Shown here in pieces: positions 27,449 through 36,369 of a stretch of 64,000 bases of DNA. The position numbers and the translations under genes were made by a program. Each line of letters opens with the position of its first letter. The stretch's first letter is position 1. Where the stretch lies: NCBI RefSeq assembly GCF_900120195.1, contig NZ_LT635539.1, forward strand, positions 2,088,677 to 2,152,676, read 5' to 3'. Origin of the DNA: Blautia sp. Marseille-P3087 (lineage in GTDB: Bacteria > Bacillota > Clostridia > Lachnospirales > Lachnospiraceae). Under the pieces are notes generated by a model, which did no database searches, had not been told where the DNA came from, and worked only from the letters and a program-made list of their open reading frames with translations.

Positions 27449-27745
27449 TCACTTAATAATCAATTCTCCAATTTTGTGTTGTGCTGATTCCAGTATAACT
27501 TCCATAAACACTCCGATCCACAGAAAGAACAGCAAGATACCACTGGCAACTGCAAGTAAAGCAAACCGCTCCCATTGTCTGTACCAGAGCAGTGTTCCAA
27601 TCAGCATAAAACCCAGAATGAGATTGACAATCCCTTTGCCGATGCAGTAGATTTCAACTACGATCTTTACCAGTAAATGAGCAGTAGCTAATAATAACCA
27701 CACCGGTAACAATAAAATTTTTCCTGCCATTCTTAAAACAATCAT
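27449..27745 (-). CDS. Small membrane protein, copy 2
   Basis: The 98-residue protein has three hydrophobic segments and starts MIVLRMAGKILLLPVWLLL, matching the copy at 19840-20142. It follows the RepA_N gene by 11 bases. Conserved pairing with the IQLPxLK protein suggests that the two act together, perhaps at the membrane during element maintenance; this is inference. Confidence 0.75.
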   Translation of the reverse strand: MIVLRMAGKILLLPVWLLLATAHLLVKIVVEIYCIGKGIVNLILGFMLIGTLLWYRQWERFALLAVASGILLFFLWIGVFMEVILESAQHKIGELIIK

Positions 27746-27756
27746 AAGTACCTCCT

Positions 27757-28731
27757 TCAGTTTGCGTACTGTGGCATGTCGTGATTTACCGCTGCTTTAT
27801 AATAACTTCCAATCGTTGATGGTGCATTGAATAAAGCAGCCAGCAAATATTGTTTTATGTTTCTGACTTTCGTAGTATTTTTATCCATGCACTCCAGCAC
27901 ATACTCGATATGCGAATAATTCAGTTTCAGTAATTTTCCCTTTACAAATCCTGCCGGATAATATTCGCCGGCGATCCGTATCATATCCTTTTCAGTTTGA
28001 ACGGTCTCCAGAATCAGCTGATATATTTCTTCTACCAGATCCTGCTCTCTGCTGTATGTATGCAGTAAAACATCAAAATCAATATTTTTCTTTACCAGTT
28101 CAGCATAAGCATTGATTGTCTGTTCTTTTTGATCACATCGAATCCTATCGCCATCTGATTTGATATGATTCGATTTTATATTACTCTGGTTATTATAATT
28201 CATATAAGTCTTATTATATAGAGGTACCGTTTTGGGAACCTCTTGAAGTCCGCTATTTGGCACTTCTGAGGTATCTATTTCGGCACCTCTGAGGTGCTTA
28301 TTCATCACCTCAGAAGTTCCTATTTCGATACTTCTATGTACCAAATCTTTTTCCTGTGAAGTTCTCATTTCATTACTTCTCTGATGTGCCATAAAGCTCT
28401 TAACATATATAATGTTCGGCAATCCAAAGCCTCTCTTTTTCTTTTCAATCAGTCCGATTTTCTCCAATTCTGTGAGATAATCCATTGCTTTTTTCTTAGA
28501 GAATCCCAAGTCACTCTGTATCTCCGTGATCTGATAGATAATGTACACCTTGTTTTCTTCGTCAAGCCATTTATTTTTCATTGACAGTCCCATTCTATCC
28601 AGAAGTACCGAGTAAAGGACTTTAGCTGATAAAGACAGTGCGGAAAATGCTTCATCTAATAATAATATTCTTGGAATCCGGATAAAACTGAACTGATCAG
28701 CCTGAGTGCCATAATAGTATTCAAAATTCAT
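27757..28731 (-). CDS. Replication initiator, RepA_N type with DUF6017-like C-terminus
   Basis: The 324-residue protein has the RepA_N winged helix at its N-terminus (FSFIRIPRILLLDEAFSALSLSAKVLYSVLLDRM, then a second helix-turn-helix with LGFSKKKAMDYLTELEKIGLIEKKK). A polar linker follows, and a C-terminal domain ends KNTTKVRNIKQYLLAALFNAPST. Such proteins start replication of theta plasmids and plasmid-like elements. Start and the parB stop overlap by four bases (ATGA). This marks the region as an integrated plasmid-like element. Confidence 0.88.
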   Translation of the reverse strand: MNFEYYYGTQADQFSFIRIPRILLLDEAFSALSLSAKVLYSVLLDRMGLSMKNKWLDEENKVYIIYQITEIQSDLGFSKKKAMDYLTELEKIGLIEKKKRGFGLPNIIYVKSFMAHQRSNEMRTSQEKDLVHRSIEIGTSEVMNKHLRGAEIDTSEVPNSGLQEVPKTVPLYNKTYMNYNNQSNIKSNHIKSDGDRIRCDQKEQTINAYAELVKKNIDFDVLLHTYSREQDLVEEIYQLILETVQTEKDMIRIAGEYYPAGFVKGKLLKLNYSHIEYVLECMDKNTTKVRNIKQYLLAALFNAPSTIGSYYKAAVNHDMPQYAN

Positions 28732-29633
28732 ACTGTTATCTCACCTCTCTTCCATTGATCCAGAAGTTCCAAAATTACACTTTCCATATCCTCTGCCGTA
28801 TATTTTTCAGAGAAGAAATTTCTCAGTTTTTTCTCTGAAAATGTGATTTTCTGTTCCTGCTTCCTACCAGGCTGACTGTTTACCAGTATGGAGATCATTT
28901 TCGCCTGCGTCATCGGTCCTACTTCAAGTGCTGTGCGGAGTGCTGCTACCTGAACTGCTTTAACCGTACCATTTTCCTTGATGTATTCAAATAACCATGT
29001 TTGAATCTCTTTGTCAATATAGGAAATGTCAACCGCAACGGTAAACTGCAGACGTTTCTTATCTACATAATCAAGAAGGTCTGGAATAAGTTCTGTCAGA
29101 CGGATATACCGCTGAATACTTCTTGCACTTTCTCCTATCTGTTCTGCCATTGCAGCATCAGCTCTGAACTTCGTGCCATTTTGGCACGAAGTTAAATCTG
29201 TCCGTATCCCTTGCCTTTTCATAGCATCCATTTTCATCTTATATGCAAAAGCCTTTTCACTTGGAAGCAATTCTTCTCGTTGGATATTGGCATCTACCAT
29301 TATGACAATGGCTTCATCGTCTTCCATATCCCGCACAATAGCCGGTATTGTCTCCAGTCCAGCTTTTATGGCTGCGTGCATTCTTCGATGCCCGGATATC
29401 ATCTCATAGCTGTTATTCTTATCTGGCCTTACTAAAACAGGTGTCAGCACACCATTCTGTTTAATACTCTTTACCAGGTCATCCATCTTATCATCATCCA
29501 AAACTTTAAATGGATGATTTGCAAAGCTGTGTATTCTGCTAATCTCAATATCTGTTGCACTTTCCTCACCGGACACTCCCAGCAGTTCATCTATACTGGG
29601 CATCTTTATTTTGTCTGCACTTTTACTCTTCAT
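28728..29633 (-). CDS. ParB-like partition protein (second parB of module)
   Basis: The 301-residue protein has the ParB N-terminal domain (HPFKVLDDDKMDDLVKSIKQNGV, then SGHRRMHAA as the CTP-binding arginine patch), a central helix-turn-helix (MAEQIGESARSIQRYIRLTEL) and a C-terminal dimer region. Its start overlaps parA by 11 bases. It probably binds a centromere in the element and works with the adjacent ParA. It is distinct from the chromosomal ParB at 59587. Confidence 0.9.
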   Translation of the reverse strand: MKSKSADKIKMPSIDELLGVSGEESATDIEISRIHSFANHPFKVLDDDKMDDLVKSIKQNGVLTPVLVRPDKNNSYEMISGHRRMHAAIKAGLETIPAIVRDMEDDEAIVIMVDANIQREELLPSEKAFAYKMKMDAMKRQGIRTDLTSCQNGTKFRADAAMAEQIGESARSIQRYIRLTELIPDLLDYVDKKRLQFTVAVDISYIDKEIQTWLFEYIKENGTVKAVQVAALRTALEVGPMTQAKMISILVNSQPGRKQEQKITFSEKKLRNFFSEKYTAEDMESVILELLDQWKRGEITV

Positions 29634-30408
29634 TTCTCAATATCTCCTTTGCAATCGTCTCATATGCTTTCGCTACTTTTCCATTCAGGCAATGGGAAAA
29701 GATACTGACGCCTTCTGCACTTGTTTCAGCTGCTTTCACTGACATAGGAATCACCGTATCAAAAATCTCTATCTTTTCTCCATAAGCTTCACGCACTTTA
29801 CCAGCCACATCCTTTGCATAGTTTGTGCGGAAATCTACCATTGTGAGAAGTATTCCTTCAAATATGAGCTGCCTGTTCAGCCGTTTCTTTACCATTGCAA
29901 TCGTATGTATCAGCTGCTGAAGACCTTTCACCGGAAGGTAAGCCGCCTGTACTGGAATCAACACGGAATCCGCAGCTACCAGCGCATTGATTGTCATTAA
30001 TCCCAGACTTGGCATACAGTCAATCAATATATAGTCATACTCCGTTCTCACAGCCTCAATATATTCCTTCATAATCAGCTCTCTGCTCATCACGTTCCCC
30101 ATTGTTACTTCCAATGCAGATAATTCAATATTTGCCGGAAGCAGATCTACATTTTCTTTATGATGCAGAATGCCATCTGTGATCTCAAATTCTTTTTCAT
30201 TGATGATAGCCATCATAATTGTGGCAAGTGTAGTTCCTATTTCGTCCGGTTCTACATAACCAAGACTTGCTGTAAGGCTCCCCTGTGGATCTGCATCAAT
30301 CAGCAACACTTTCTTTCCCTGTCTGGCAAGTCCAATTCCAAGATTTACGGTTGTGGTGGTTTTTCCAACTCCACCTTTCTGGTTTGATATTGCGATTACT
30401 CTACACAT
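29623..30408 (-). CDS. ParA partition ATPase of plasmid-like module
   Basis: The 261-residue protein has deviant Walker A (QKGGVGKTTTT), the DADPQGSLTASLGY segment and the IDCMPSLGLMTINAL switch, with an intact C-terminus ending KVAKAYETIAKEILRNEE. It is nearly identical in its first 200 residues to the chimeric ParA at 20146. It stands between two parB-like genes in one operon. It moves element DNA using ATP-dependent nucleoid binding. Confidence 0.92.
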   Translation of the reverse strand: MCRVIAISNQKGGVGKTTTTVNLGIGLARQGKKVLLIDADPQGSLTASLGYVEPDEIGTTLATIMMAIINEKEFEITDGILHHKENVDLLPANIELSALEVTMGNVMSRELIMKEYIEAVRTEYDYILIDCMPSLGLMTINALVAADSVLIPVQAAYLPVKGLQQLIHTIAMVKKRLNRQLIFEGILLTMVDFRTNYAKDVAGKVREAYGEKIEIFDTVIPMSVKAAETSAEGVSIFSHCLNGKVAKAYETIAKEILRNEE

Positions 30409-30418
30409 AATTTTCCTC

Positions 30419-31303
30419 CTATTTTGCTACCGTTTTCTGCGGTTTCCATTGGTTTAACATGCTCAGTATCTCTTCTTTCATTTCTGCCGGGGTATATGAT
30501 TTTGGGAAATACCGATACAGTTGTTCGTTGTTAAACATCACTCTGGTAATTTCCCCTTTTTTGATCTCACCCATGATCTCTCTCATTTTTGTTCCAGTCA
30601 GCTTTTTCTCCCGGCTTAATTTCTTCATTCTCTGTGCCTGGGAAATAGATGGGACTGCCTGTGTATACTCCATAGCATCTATAAATTCCTTTTGTTCCTC
30701 TATCGTTAAATACGAAAGTTCCACAGCCGGGTTAAATGAAAGTTCACCGTTATCCAGCTTTTCCAGTAACTCAGGAATAAGATCCGTCAACTTCAGATAC
30801 CGCTGTACCTGTTTTGCGCTGTCACCAAATTCTTCACCAATGATTTCTACTGTCTTTTTTCCTTTCAACGGGTAGTCAGACTGGCTACTTTTTCTTCTTC
30901 CTCCGGTTCGCTTCATAGCTTCATTCTTCATCTTATAAGCAAAAGCCTTTTCACTGAATGTTATCTGCTGCCTCTGTAAATTTGAATCCACCATATTAAT
31001 TACTGCTTCATCATCCGACATGACTCTGATAATGACCGGCACCTTCCTGTAACCAAACTTTTCAGCAGCTGCCTTTCTTCTGTGTCCGGAGATAATCTCA
31101 TAAACACCATCTGGAATCGGTCGTACAATCAGTGGATTTATGATTCCGTATTTCTCAACACTCGCACTGAGCCGAATCATTTCCTGATCCATCCGAACCT
31201 TAAATGGATGGTTCTTAAAGGTCCGCAGACGTTCCAGCTGAATCTCTATAATTTTTTCGCCATCTTCTGGAACTGATGCACTTCGTGTATCCACTGTATC
31301 CAT
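30419..31303 (-). CDS. ParB-like protein (first gene of the module)
   Basis: The ATG at 31303 behind GGAGGAAAG gives 294 residues; the longer reading to 31402 passes through a leader hairpin. The ParB domain has NHPFKVRMDQEMIRLSASVEKYG and SGHRRKAAAEK, and the helix-turn-helix region has GEEFGDSAKQVQRYLKLTDL. The C-terminal part matches the decayed remnant at 20904. Having two ParB-type proteins around one ParA is unusual; this one may be the autoregulator. Confidence 0.85.
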   Translation of the reverse strand: MDTVDTRSASVPEDGEKIIEIQLERLRTFKNHPFKVRMDQEMIRLSASVEKYGIINPLIVRPIPDGVYEIISGHRRKAAAEKFGYRKVPVIIRVMSDDEAVINMVDSNLQRQQITFSEKAFAYKMKNEAMKRTGGRRKSSQSDYPLKGKKTVEIIGEEFGDSAKQVQRYLKLTDLIPELLEKLDNGELSFNPAVELSYLTIEEQKEFIDAMEYTQAVPSISQAQRMKKLSREKKLTGTKMREIMGEIKKGEITRVMFNNEQLYRYFPKSYTPAEMKEEILSMLNQWKPQKTVAK

Positions 31304-31331
31304 ATCTTTCCTCCATTTCTTATCTGCAACA

Positions 31332-31381
31332 GAAAAAGCCTGTCCAGATAGATTTTTTTGAAATCTGATCCAAACAGGCTT
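31332..31381 (-). terminator. Attenuator-like hairpin in the partition operon leader
   Basis: On the minus strand AAGCCTGT (31381-31374) pairs with ACAGGCTT (31343-31336), extended by GGATCAGATTT and AAATCTATCTGG, and is followed by TTTTT. It lies about 30 bases before the first ATG of the module. An intrinsic terminator in the leader would tune expression of the whole parB-parA-parB-repA operon. Confidence 0.6.
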
Positions 31382-31646
31382 ACTGTTGACCTTAGTTCTC
31401 ACTAAGCAAAGATTCTATTGTATTCACACCTAATAACTTACCGCCGGATATTTCCCTTTCTCTTTTTTCTTATCTGAGCTTGGATTTACATCCACTTTCT
31501 CAAATAAACAGCTGGCTTTTCTCTTTTATTAGAATTTCGATTTATTTCCAGCTATTATACCAGCAGTGCGTTTTATTAGACAGCGGCTAATAGGATTCTT
31601 TCCGTATTAGCTGATATTCCATTCCTTTTTCCCTCTGAAAAAACAA

Positions 31647-31692
31647 AAAAGCGGAAATCATATTAGAAATTTTTCTAATACATTCCGCTTTT
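31647..31692. terminator. Terminator downstream of tRNA-Arg
   Basis: AAAAGCGGAA and TTCCGCTTTT with inner TATTAGAAA/TTTCTAATA make a long stem. It lies just past the 3' end of the minus-strand tRNA-Arg. Confidence 0.75.
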
Positions 31693-31700
31693 GATAGGAC

Positions 31701-31771
31701 GTCCCGTGCGGGAATCGAACCCACATCTAGTGCTTAGGAGGCACTTGTTCTATCCATTAAACTAACAGGAC
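31701..31771 (-). tRNA. tRNA-Arg(CCT)
   Basis: The minus strand folds as a tRNA. The acceptor is GTCCTGT with ACGGGAC. The anticodon arm is GTGC-CTCCTAA-GCAC, giving anticodon CCT, and the T loop is GGTTCGATTCC. CCA is not encoded. The core CTTAGGAG (31733-31740) in its anticodon arm recurs at both ICE ends, and its 5' half is repeated at 56414-56452. Confidence 0.93.
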
Positions 31772-32012
31772 TAATACCGGATTTTTGGCTTAAAATCAAG
31801 GTTTTCAGCCATTTCAACGGCATTGGATTTTATGATTTAAAACTGACTTACGTCAGCTGAATCAATCTTATATGATGAAATTTTTTGGTATGAAGCTATC
31901 GCCTTTTCCAAAAACGCATGTCCTTTTAATTGTGACATCACATAACAGAATCGAACTCAAATTCATTTTTCTGTTATACGCCGAGGCGATAACTCTGGTC
32001 ACCGCTTAGGAG
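31733..32012. repeat. 280-bp direct repeat, left copy (ICE flank)
   Basis: The repeat starts at CTTAGGAG in the tRNA anticodon arm and ends with CGCTTAGGAG at 32003-32012. A near-identical copy lies at 56414-56693, with the two cores 272 bases apart in both. Part of it (about 31935-32012) resembles a decayed tRNA: GAATCGAACTC and CTTAGGAG are recognisable. Confidence 0.88.
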
Positions 32013-32265
32013 TTCCCTGTGGCGGTTAGTATGCAGTAGTTCGATTATCCTGTAAGGGACGTTTAACGCCCCAAAAAGCGGAAAAGGGGCTTGCACAACG
32101 ACTCTGTTAATAAACTCTAATATTCAATTATATCCTTTAGAGTGTTAGCAGGCTGTTAGCAAACCAACCACTTTTTCGGGAATTACTGATAATTTGTTAC
32201 AATCGTATTTAAAATCATTTATCACATGGAAACAAGATACCCGTTAGGTTGAATTTAATTAAATT
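32013..32265. other. ICE left end with integrase arm-type repeats
   Basis: A non-coding stretch of about 250 bases. GTGTTAGCA at 32142 and TGTTAGCAAA at 32154 match GTGTTAGCAA copies at 54232, 56041 and 56091 near the integrase end. These probably serve as integrase or excisionase arm sites. A GC-rich hairpin-like stretch near 32060-32095 may add structure. Confidence 0.6.
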
Positions 32266-32295
32266 AAAGGCGTTCAATAAATGAGCGTCTTTTTT
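32266..32295 (+). terminator. Leader terminator/attenuator before adhesin gene
   Basis: AAAGGCGTTC and GAGCGTCTTT pair (with G-T pairs), followed by six T. It is 32 bases upstream of the adhesin ATG. The same hairpin, T-run and CATACYCAAAAT layout recurs before the ardA gene at 42544. Confidence 0.65.
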
Positions 32296-32327
32296 CATAC
32301 CCAAAATCGAAAGGAGAAAGAGAAAAT

Positions 32328-35300
32328 ATGAATAAGCTAGTAAAGCGATTGCTGACAGGAACGCTTGCTTTTGCAACCATTCTCACGGCATTACCAGTGA
32401 CGGCGGTTCATGCTTCCGGCAATCAATACTGGACAGAATCAGCAGAACGTGTCGGCTACATTGAACACGTTATGAATGATGGTTCTATCAAATCTACATT
32501 CAATGAGGGACACATGAAAGTTGAGGGCGAAACTGCCTACTGCGTGGATATCAACACCAGTTTTAAGAATGGATATAAAACACGTTCTGACGCAAGCTCC
32601 CGTATGAGTAGCGATCAGATTGCGGACGTTGCTCTTTCCTTAGAGTACGTCAAACAATATACCGCTTCTCATACGAACTTGAATTATAAACAGGGATACT
32701 TGCTGGAACAGTGTGTTGTCTGGCAGAGGTTGAGTGAACAGCTCGGCTGGCAGTGCGATAACGTCAGAGCTTCCTATAATGAAATCTCACAGGTAGTACA
32801 GAATGAAGTTTACGCTGGTGCGAAAGCATTTGTGAAAGCAAATAAGGGACGCTATGAATGTGGCGGTTACATCTACACTGGCGAAGGACAGGACATCGGA
32901 CAGTTCTGGGCGAAGTTAAATGTAGGAAATGCAAAAGTCAAAAAGACTTCTTCCAATCCCACGGTCACAGATGGTAACGCCAGTTATTCCTTTGAGGGTG
33001 CGACATTTGGTGTCTATTCTGATAAGGGCTGTAACAGCCAGCTTGCCACACTTACTGCCGATGGAAACGGCGATACCAAAGAAGTTGAGGTAAAAGCAGG
33101 AACAATTTACATCAAAGAGCTTTCTGCTCCAAAGGGTTATAAGCTGGATTCTACTGTCCATGCCTTAAATGTGGAAGTTGGAAAAACAGCGACATTAACT
33201 GTTGCTGACACTCCAAAGGTCACAGAAACTTTGATTGATTTATTCAAAATCGACATGGAAACAGGAAAATCCACTCCACAGGGAAATGCATCTTTAGAGA
33301 GTGCAGAGTTCACATGGAGCTATTATGACGGTTACTACAATGCAGACAATCTTCCTGCAAAGGCTACCCGTACATGGACAACTAAAACCGTTGCCGAAAA
33401 AGACAGTGACGGAACTATCCATTATGTATCCAGACTTGCCGACAGCTACAAAGTATCCGGCGACAGCTTCTATACACAGGACGGTAAGAATGTACTGCCA
33501 CTTGGTACACTCACTGTCACAGAAACAAAAGCACCAAACGGCTACTTATTAGATGGTGCATATATGCAGGCTGACGGAAGTTCTGAACAGATTAAGGGGA
33601 CGTACCTTACACAGATTTCCGAAGATGGCGAACTTGCCGTACTTTCTGGAAGTAACCAGTATTCTGTATCTGACAAGGTTATCCGTGGCGGTGTAAAAAT
33701 CCAGAAACGTGACCTTGAAACAAAGGATACCAAAGCACAGGGAAGTGCGACCTTACAGTACACAGAATTTAATATCATTTCCTTAAATGACAGTCCTGTA
33801 CTGGTAGAGGGAAAATTATACAACAAGAATGAAACTGTCAAGAAGATTCAGACAGGCATTGACGGAATCGCTTCTACTTCTGCTGACTTGCTTCCTTACG
33901 GAAATTACAGATTAGAAGAAAGCAAAGCACCAGAGGGCTACTTAACAGATGGTGCAAAAGCAATCGACTTTTCTATCACGGAAGATGGAAAAATCGTGGA
34001 CTTGACTGACAAATCTCACTCTGTCTACAACCAGATTAAGCGTGGCGATATTGAGGGTGTAAAAATCGGTGCAGGTACACACAAACGCCTTGCAGGTGTT
34101 CCATTCAGAATCACAAGCAAGACAACGGGAGAATCCCATATTGTAGTTACTGACAAAAACGGTCAGTTCTCCACTGCTTCAAGCTGGGCTTCCCACAAGG
34201 TCAATACCAATGCCGGAAAATCCAGTGAGGACGGTGTATGGTTTGGTACATCTGAACCAGACGACAGCAAAGGTGCATTACTTTATGATACTTATGTGAT
34301 TGAGGAATTAAAGTGTGATTCCAACGCCGGATTTAAGCTGATTCCAGCTTTTGAAATAGTCGTATCCAGAAATAAAGTGACCATTGATTTAGGTACGCTT
34401 ACCGATGAATACGAAAAAGAAATCACAATCCATACCACAGCTACCGACAAGAAAACAGGCGAAAAGATGATTGTTGCCGGAAAAGACATCAAGATCGTGG
34501 ACGAAGTCACACTTGATGGATTGGAAACAGGCAGAAAATATAAACTTTCCGGCTGGCAGATGGTAAAGGAAGAAAATGCGGAACTTCTCATTGATGGGAA
34601 ACGTGTAGACAGTGATTATACCTTTACTGCTGACAGCGAAAAAATGACGGTTAGGATTACTTACAGTTTTGATGGTTCAGCTCTTGGTGGTCAGAACCTT
34701 GTTACCTTTGAGGAATTGTACGATATGAGCAATCCGAAAGAGCCTGTCAAGGTTGCCGAACATAAGGACATCAACGATGATGGACAGACCGTTCTTATCA
34801 CGGAACGTGTCATCAAAATCCATACGACCGCTACGGACAAGAACGGCAAGAAAGAAATTGAAGCCGGAAAAGACGTAACGATTGTGGATAAAGTCACATT
34901 AGATGGGCTGGAAGTTGGAACAAAATACAAACTTTCCGGCTGGCAGATGTTAAAAGAGGAAAATGCAGAACTTCTGATTGATGGAAAGAAAGTATCCAAT
35001 GGTTATGAGTTTACAGCCGACAATGAAAAAATGACGGTTGAGATTGCATTTACCTTTGATGGTTCTTCTCTTGGTGGAAAGAGCCTTGTTACATTTGAGG
35101 AATTATACGATATGACCAATCCAGACGAACCAAAGAAAGTGACAGAACATAAGGACATCACAGACGATGGACAGACTGTGACAATTAAGGAAGTGCCGGA
35201 AGTCCCAGACACACCAAAGGATACTGACACGCCGGATACACCATCTACGGTTAAGACAAGTGACAGCCCAAAAACAGGCGACAATACCAATATCTATGCT

Positions 35301-35378
35301 TACCTTGCCATGCTTGGTCTTTCCTGCGTAGGGCTTGGCGGTATGCTTTATTTCAAACGCCGTAGAAAGAAATCATAA
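32328..35378 (+). CDS. VaFE-repeat, LPXTG-type surface adhesin
   Basis: The 1016-residue protein has a signal peptide (1-30). A TQXA-type thioester domain follows (C72 in AYCVDIN and Q128 in LEQCVVWQ are the likely bond partners). After it come several SpaA/Cna-B-like prealbumin domains with EApkGY-type motifs, and two VaFE repeats (about 690-830 and 831-960, each with LVTFEELYDM). The sortase signal SPKTGD, a helix and RRRKK end the chain. It would be anchored to peptidoglycan and could attach covalently to another cell or host. It is first in the ICE. Confidence 0.9.
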   Translation: MNKLVKRLLTGTLAFATILTALPVTAVHASGNQYWTESAERVGYIEHVMNDGSIKSTFNEGHMKVEGETAYCVDINTSFKNGYKTRSDASSRMSSDQIADVALSLEYVKQYTASHTNLNYKQGYLLEQCVVWQRLSEQLGWQCDNVRASYNEISQVVQNEVYAGAKAFVKANKGRYECGGYIYTGEGQDIGQFWAKLNVGNAKVKKTSSNPTVTDGNASYSFEGATFGVYSDKGCNSQLATLTADGNGDTKEVEVKAGTIYIKELSAPKGYKLDSTVHALNVEVGKTATLTVADTPKVTETLIDLFKIDMETGKSTPQGNASLESAEFTWSYYDGYYNADNLPAKATRTWTTKTVAEKDSDGTIHYVSRLADSYKVSGDSFYTQDGKNVLPLGTLTVTETKAPNGYLLDGAYMQADGSSEQIKGTYLTQISEDGELAVLSGSNQYSVSDKVIRGGVKIQKRDLETKDTKAQGSATLQYTEFNIISLNDSPVLVEGKLYNKNETVKKIQTGIDGIASTSADLLPYGNYRLEESKAPEGYLTDGAKAIDFSITEDGKIVDLTDKSHSVYNQIKRGDIEGVKIGAGTHKRLAGVPFRITSKTTGESHIVVTDKNGQFSTASSWASHKVNTNAGKSSEDGVWFGTSEPDDSKGALLYDTYVIEELKCDSNAGFKLIPAFEIVVSRNKVTIDLGTLTDEYEKEITIHTTATDKKTGEKMIVAGKDIKIVDEVTLDGLETGRKYKLSGWQMVKEENAELLIDGKRVDSDYTFTADSEKMTVRITYSFDGSALGGQNLVTFEELYDMSNPKEPVKVAEHKDINDDGQTVLITERVIKIHTTATDKNGKKEIEAGKDVTIVDKVTLDGLEVGTKYKLSGWQMLKEENAELLIDGKKVSNGYEFTADNEKMTVEIAFTFDGSSLGGKSLVTFEELYDMTNPDEPKKVTEHKDITDDGQTVTIKEVPEVPDTPKDTDTPDTPSTVKTSDSPKTGDNTNIYAYLAMLGLSCVGLGGMLYFKRRRKKS

Positions 35379-35430
35379 GGCGGTAATGTAGCGGTTGGTA
35401 GAGCGTTCAAGGTCGCCACCCTTTTTGCAA

Positions 35431-35505
35431 CTTCACGCTCCCGTGAAGCACTTGGTTTACGGGAGCGTGAAGTCCACTAGGGGCGTGGGGAGTGTAGCTC
35501 CCCAC
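35431..35505 (+). promoter_or_regulatory. Set of three hairpins between adhesin and DUF961 genes
   Basis: CTTCACGCTCCCGT (35431-35444) pairs perfectly with ACGGGAGCGTGAAG (35459-35472), but its first seven bases can instead pair with CGTGAAG at 35442-35448. A separate perfect stem GTGGGGAG/CTCCCCAC spans 35485-35505. The mutually exclusive folds suggest an attenuator, or a protein-binding site on single-stranded DNA. Confidence 0.55.
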
Positions 35506-35556
35506 AAAGTACAGCAGGAAAGAAAATAAAACAGAAAGAAAAGAGGTCAATCATTT

Positions 35557-35880
35557 ATGGAATTAAGATTTGTCGTACCAAACATGGAAAAGACATTCGG
35601 AAACTTGGAGTTTGCCGGAGAAAATACTACGGAACAGCAGAGAATCAACGGGCGTATAGCTGTCATTAACAGAAGCTACAACCTGTATTCCGATGTACAG
35701 AGAGCCGATGATGTAGTTGTGACACTTCCTGCCAAAGCTGGCGAAAAACATTTTTCGCCGGAGCAGAAAGTAAAACTTATCAACCCACGAATCACTACCG
35801 ATGGTTATAAAATCGGGGAACGTGGATTTGTCAATTACATCTTACTTGCAGACGATATGTTACCAGTAGAAAATAAATAA
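35557..35880 (+). CDS. DUF961 family ICE protein (Tn916 Orf23-like)
   Basis: The 107-residue protein contains EKTFGNLEF at its N-terminus, the hallmark of the YdcP/DUF961 family found at the start of the Tn916 and ICEBs1 transfer operons. It includes VTLPAKAGEKHF and KLINPRI. Known homologues are element-replication or transfer helpers, with helicase-processivity roles described for related small ICE proteins. A related gene follows 15 bases later. Confidence 0.85.
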   Translation: MELRFVVPNMEKTFGNLEFAGENTTEQQRINGRIAVINRSYNLYSDVQRADDVVVTLPAKAGEKHFSPEQKVKLINPRITTDGYKIGERGFVNYILLADDMLPVENK

Positions 35881-35895
35881 GGGGGTATTCAGATT

Positions 35896-36279
35896 ATGAG
35901 ATTAGCAAATGGAATCGTCATTGATAAAGAAAAGACATTCGGAGTGTTGAAGTTCTCCGCATTACGCCGTGAGGTTCATGTACAGAATGAAGATGGGACG
36001 GTCAGTGAGGAAATCAAGGAACGTACTTACGATTTAAAATGCAACACACAGGGACGCATGATACAGGTATCTGTTCCGGCGACTGTTCCGTTAAAAGATT
36101 ATGATTACAACGCCGAAGTGGAACTTATCAACCCTGTTGCAGATACGGTAGCCAATGCGAATTACCGTGGTGCAGATGTGGACTGGTATGTAAAAGCGGA
36201 CGACATTATTTTGAAGAACAAAGGAACTCATACCGGAAATCCACAGAACAATGCTCCCCAGCACCCGCCGAAGAAATAA
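35896..36279 (+). CDS. DUF961 family ICE protein (Tn916 Orf22-like)
   Basis: The 127-residue protein has KTFGVLKFSALRREV near the start and VELINPVADTV, the same pattern as its upstream partner. The tail is proline- and asparagine-rich. It is preceded by AAGGGGG. Pairs of these genes open the conjugation module in Tn916-type elements. Confidence 0.85.
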   Translation: MRLANGIVIDKEKTFGVLKFSALRREVHVQNEDGTVSEEIKERTYDLKCNTQGRMIQVSVPATVPLKDYDYNAEVELINPVADTVANANYRGADVDWYVKADDIILKNKGTHTGNPQNNAPQHPPKK

Positions 36280-36369
36280 GTTTGTAACTAATGGATTTTC
36301 ATTGTATTGTTCAAATGTAATTGATATAATATAAAAAAATCAAATTGGAAGTTATAAAGGAGAAACACT

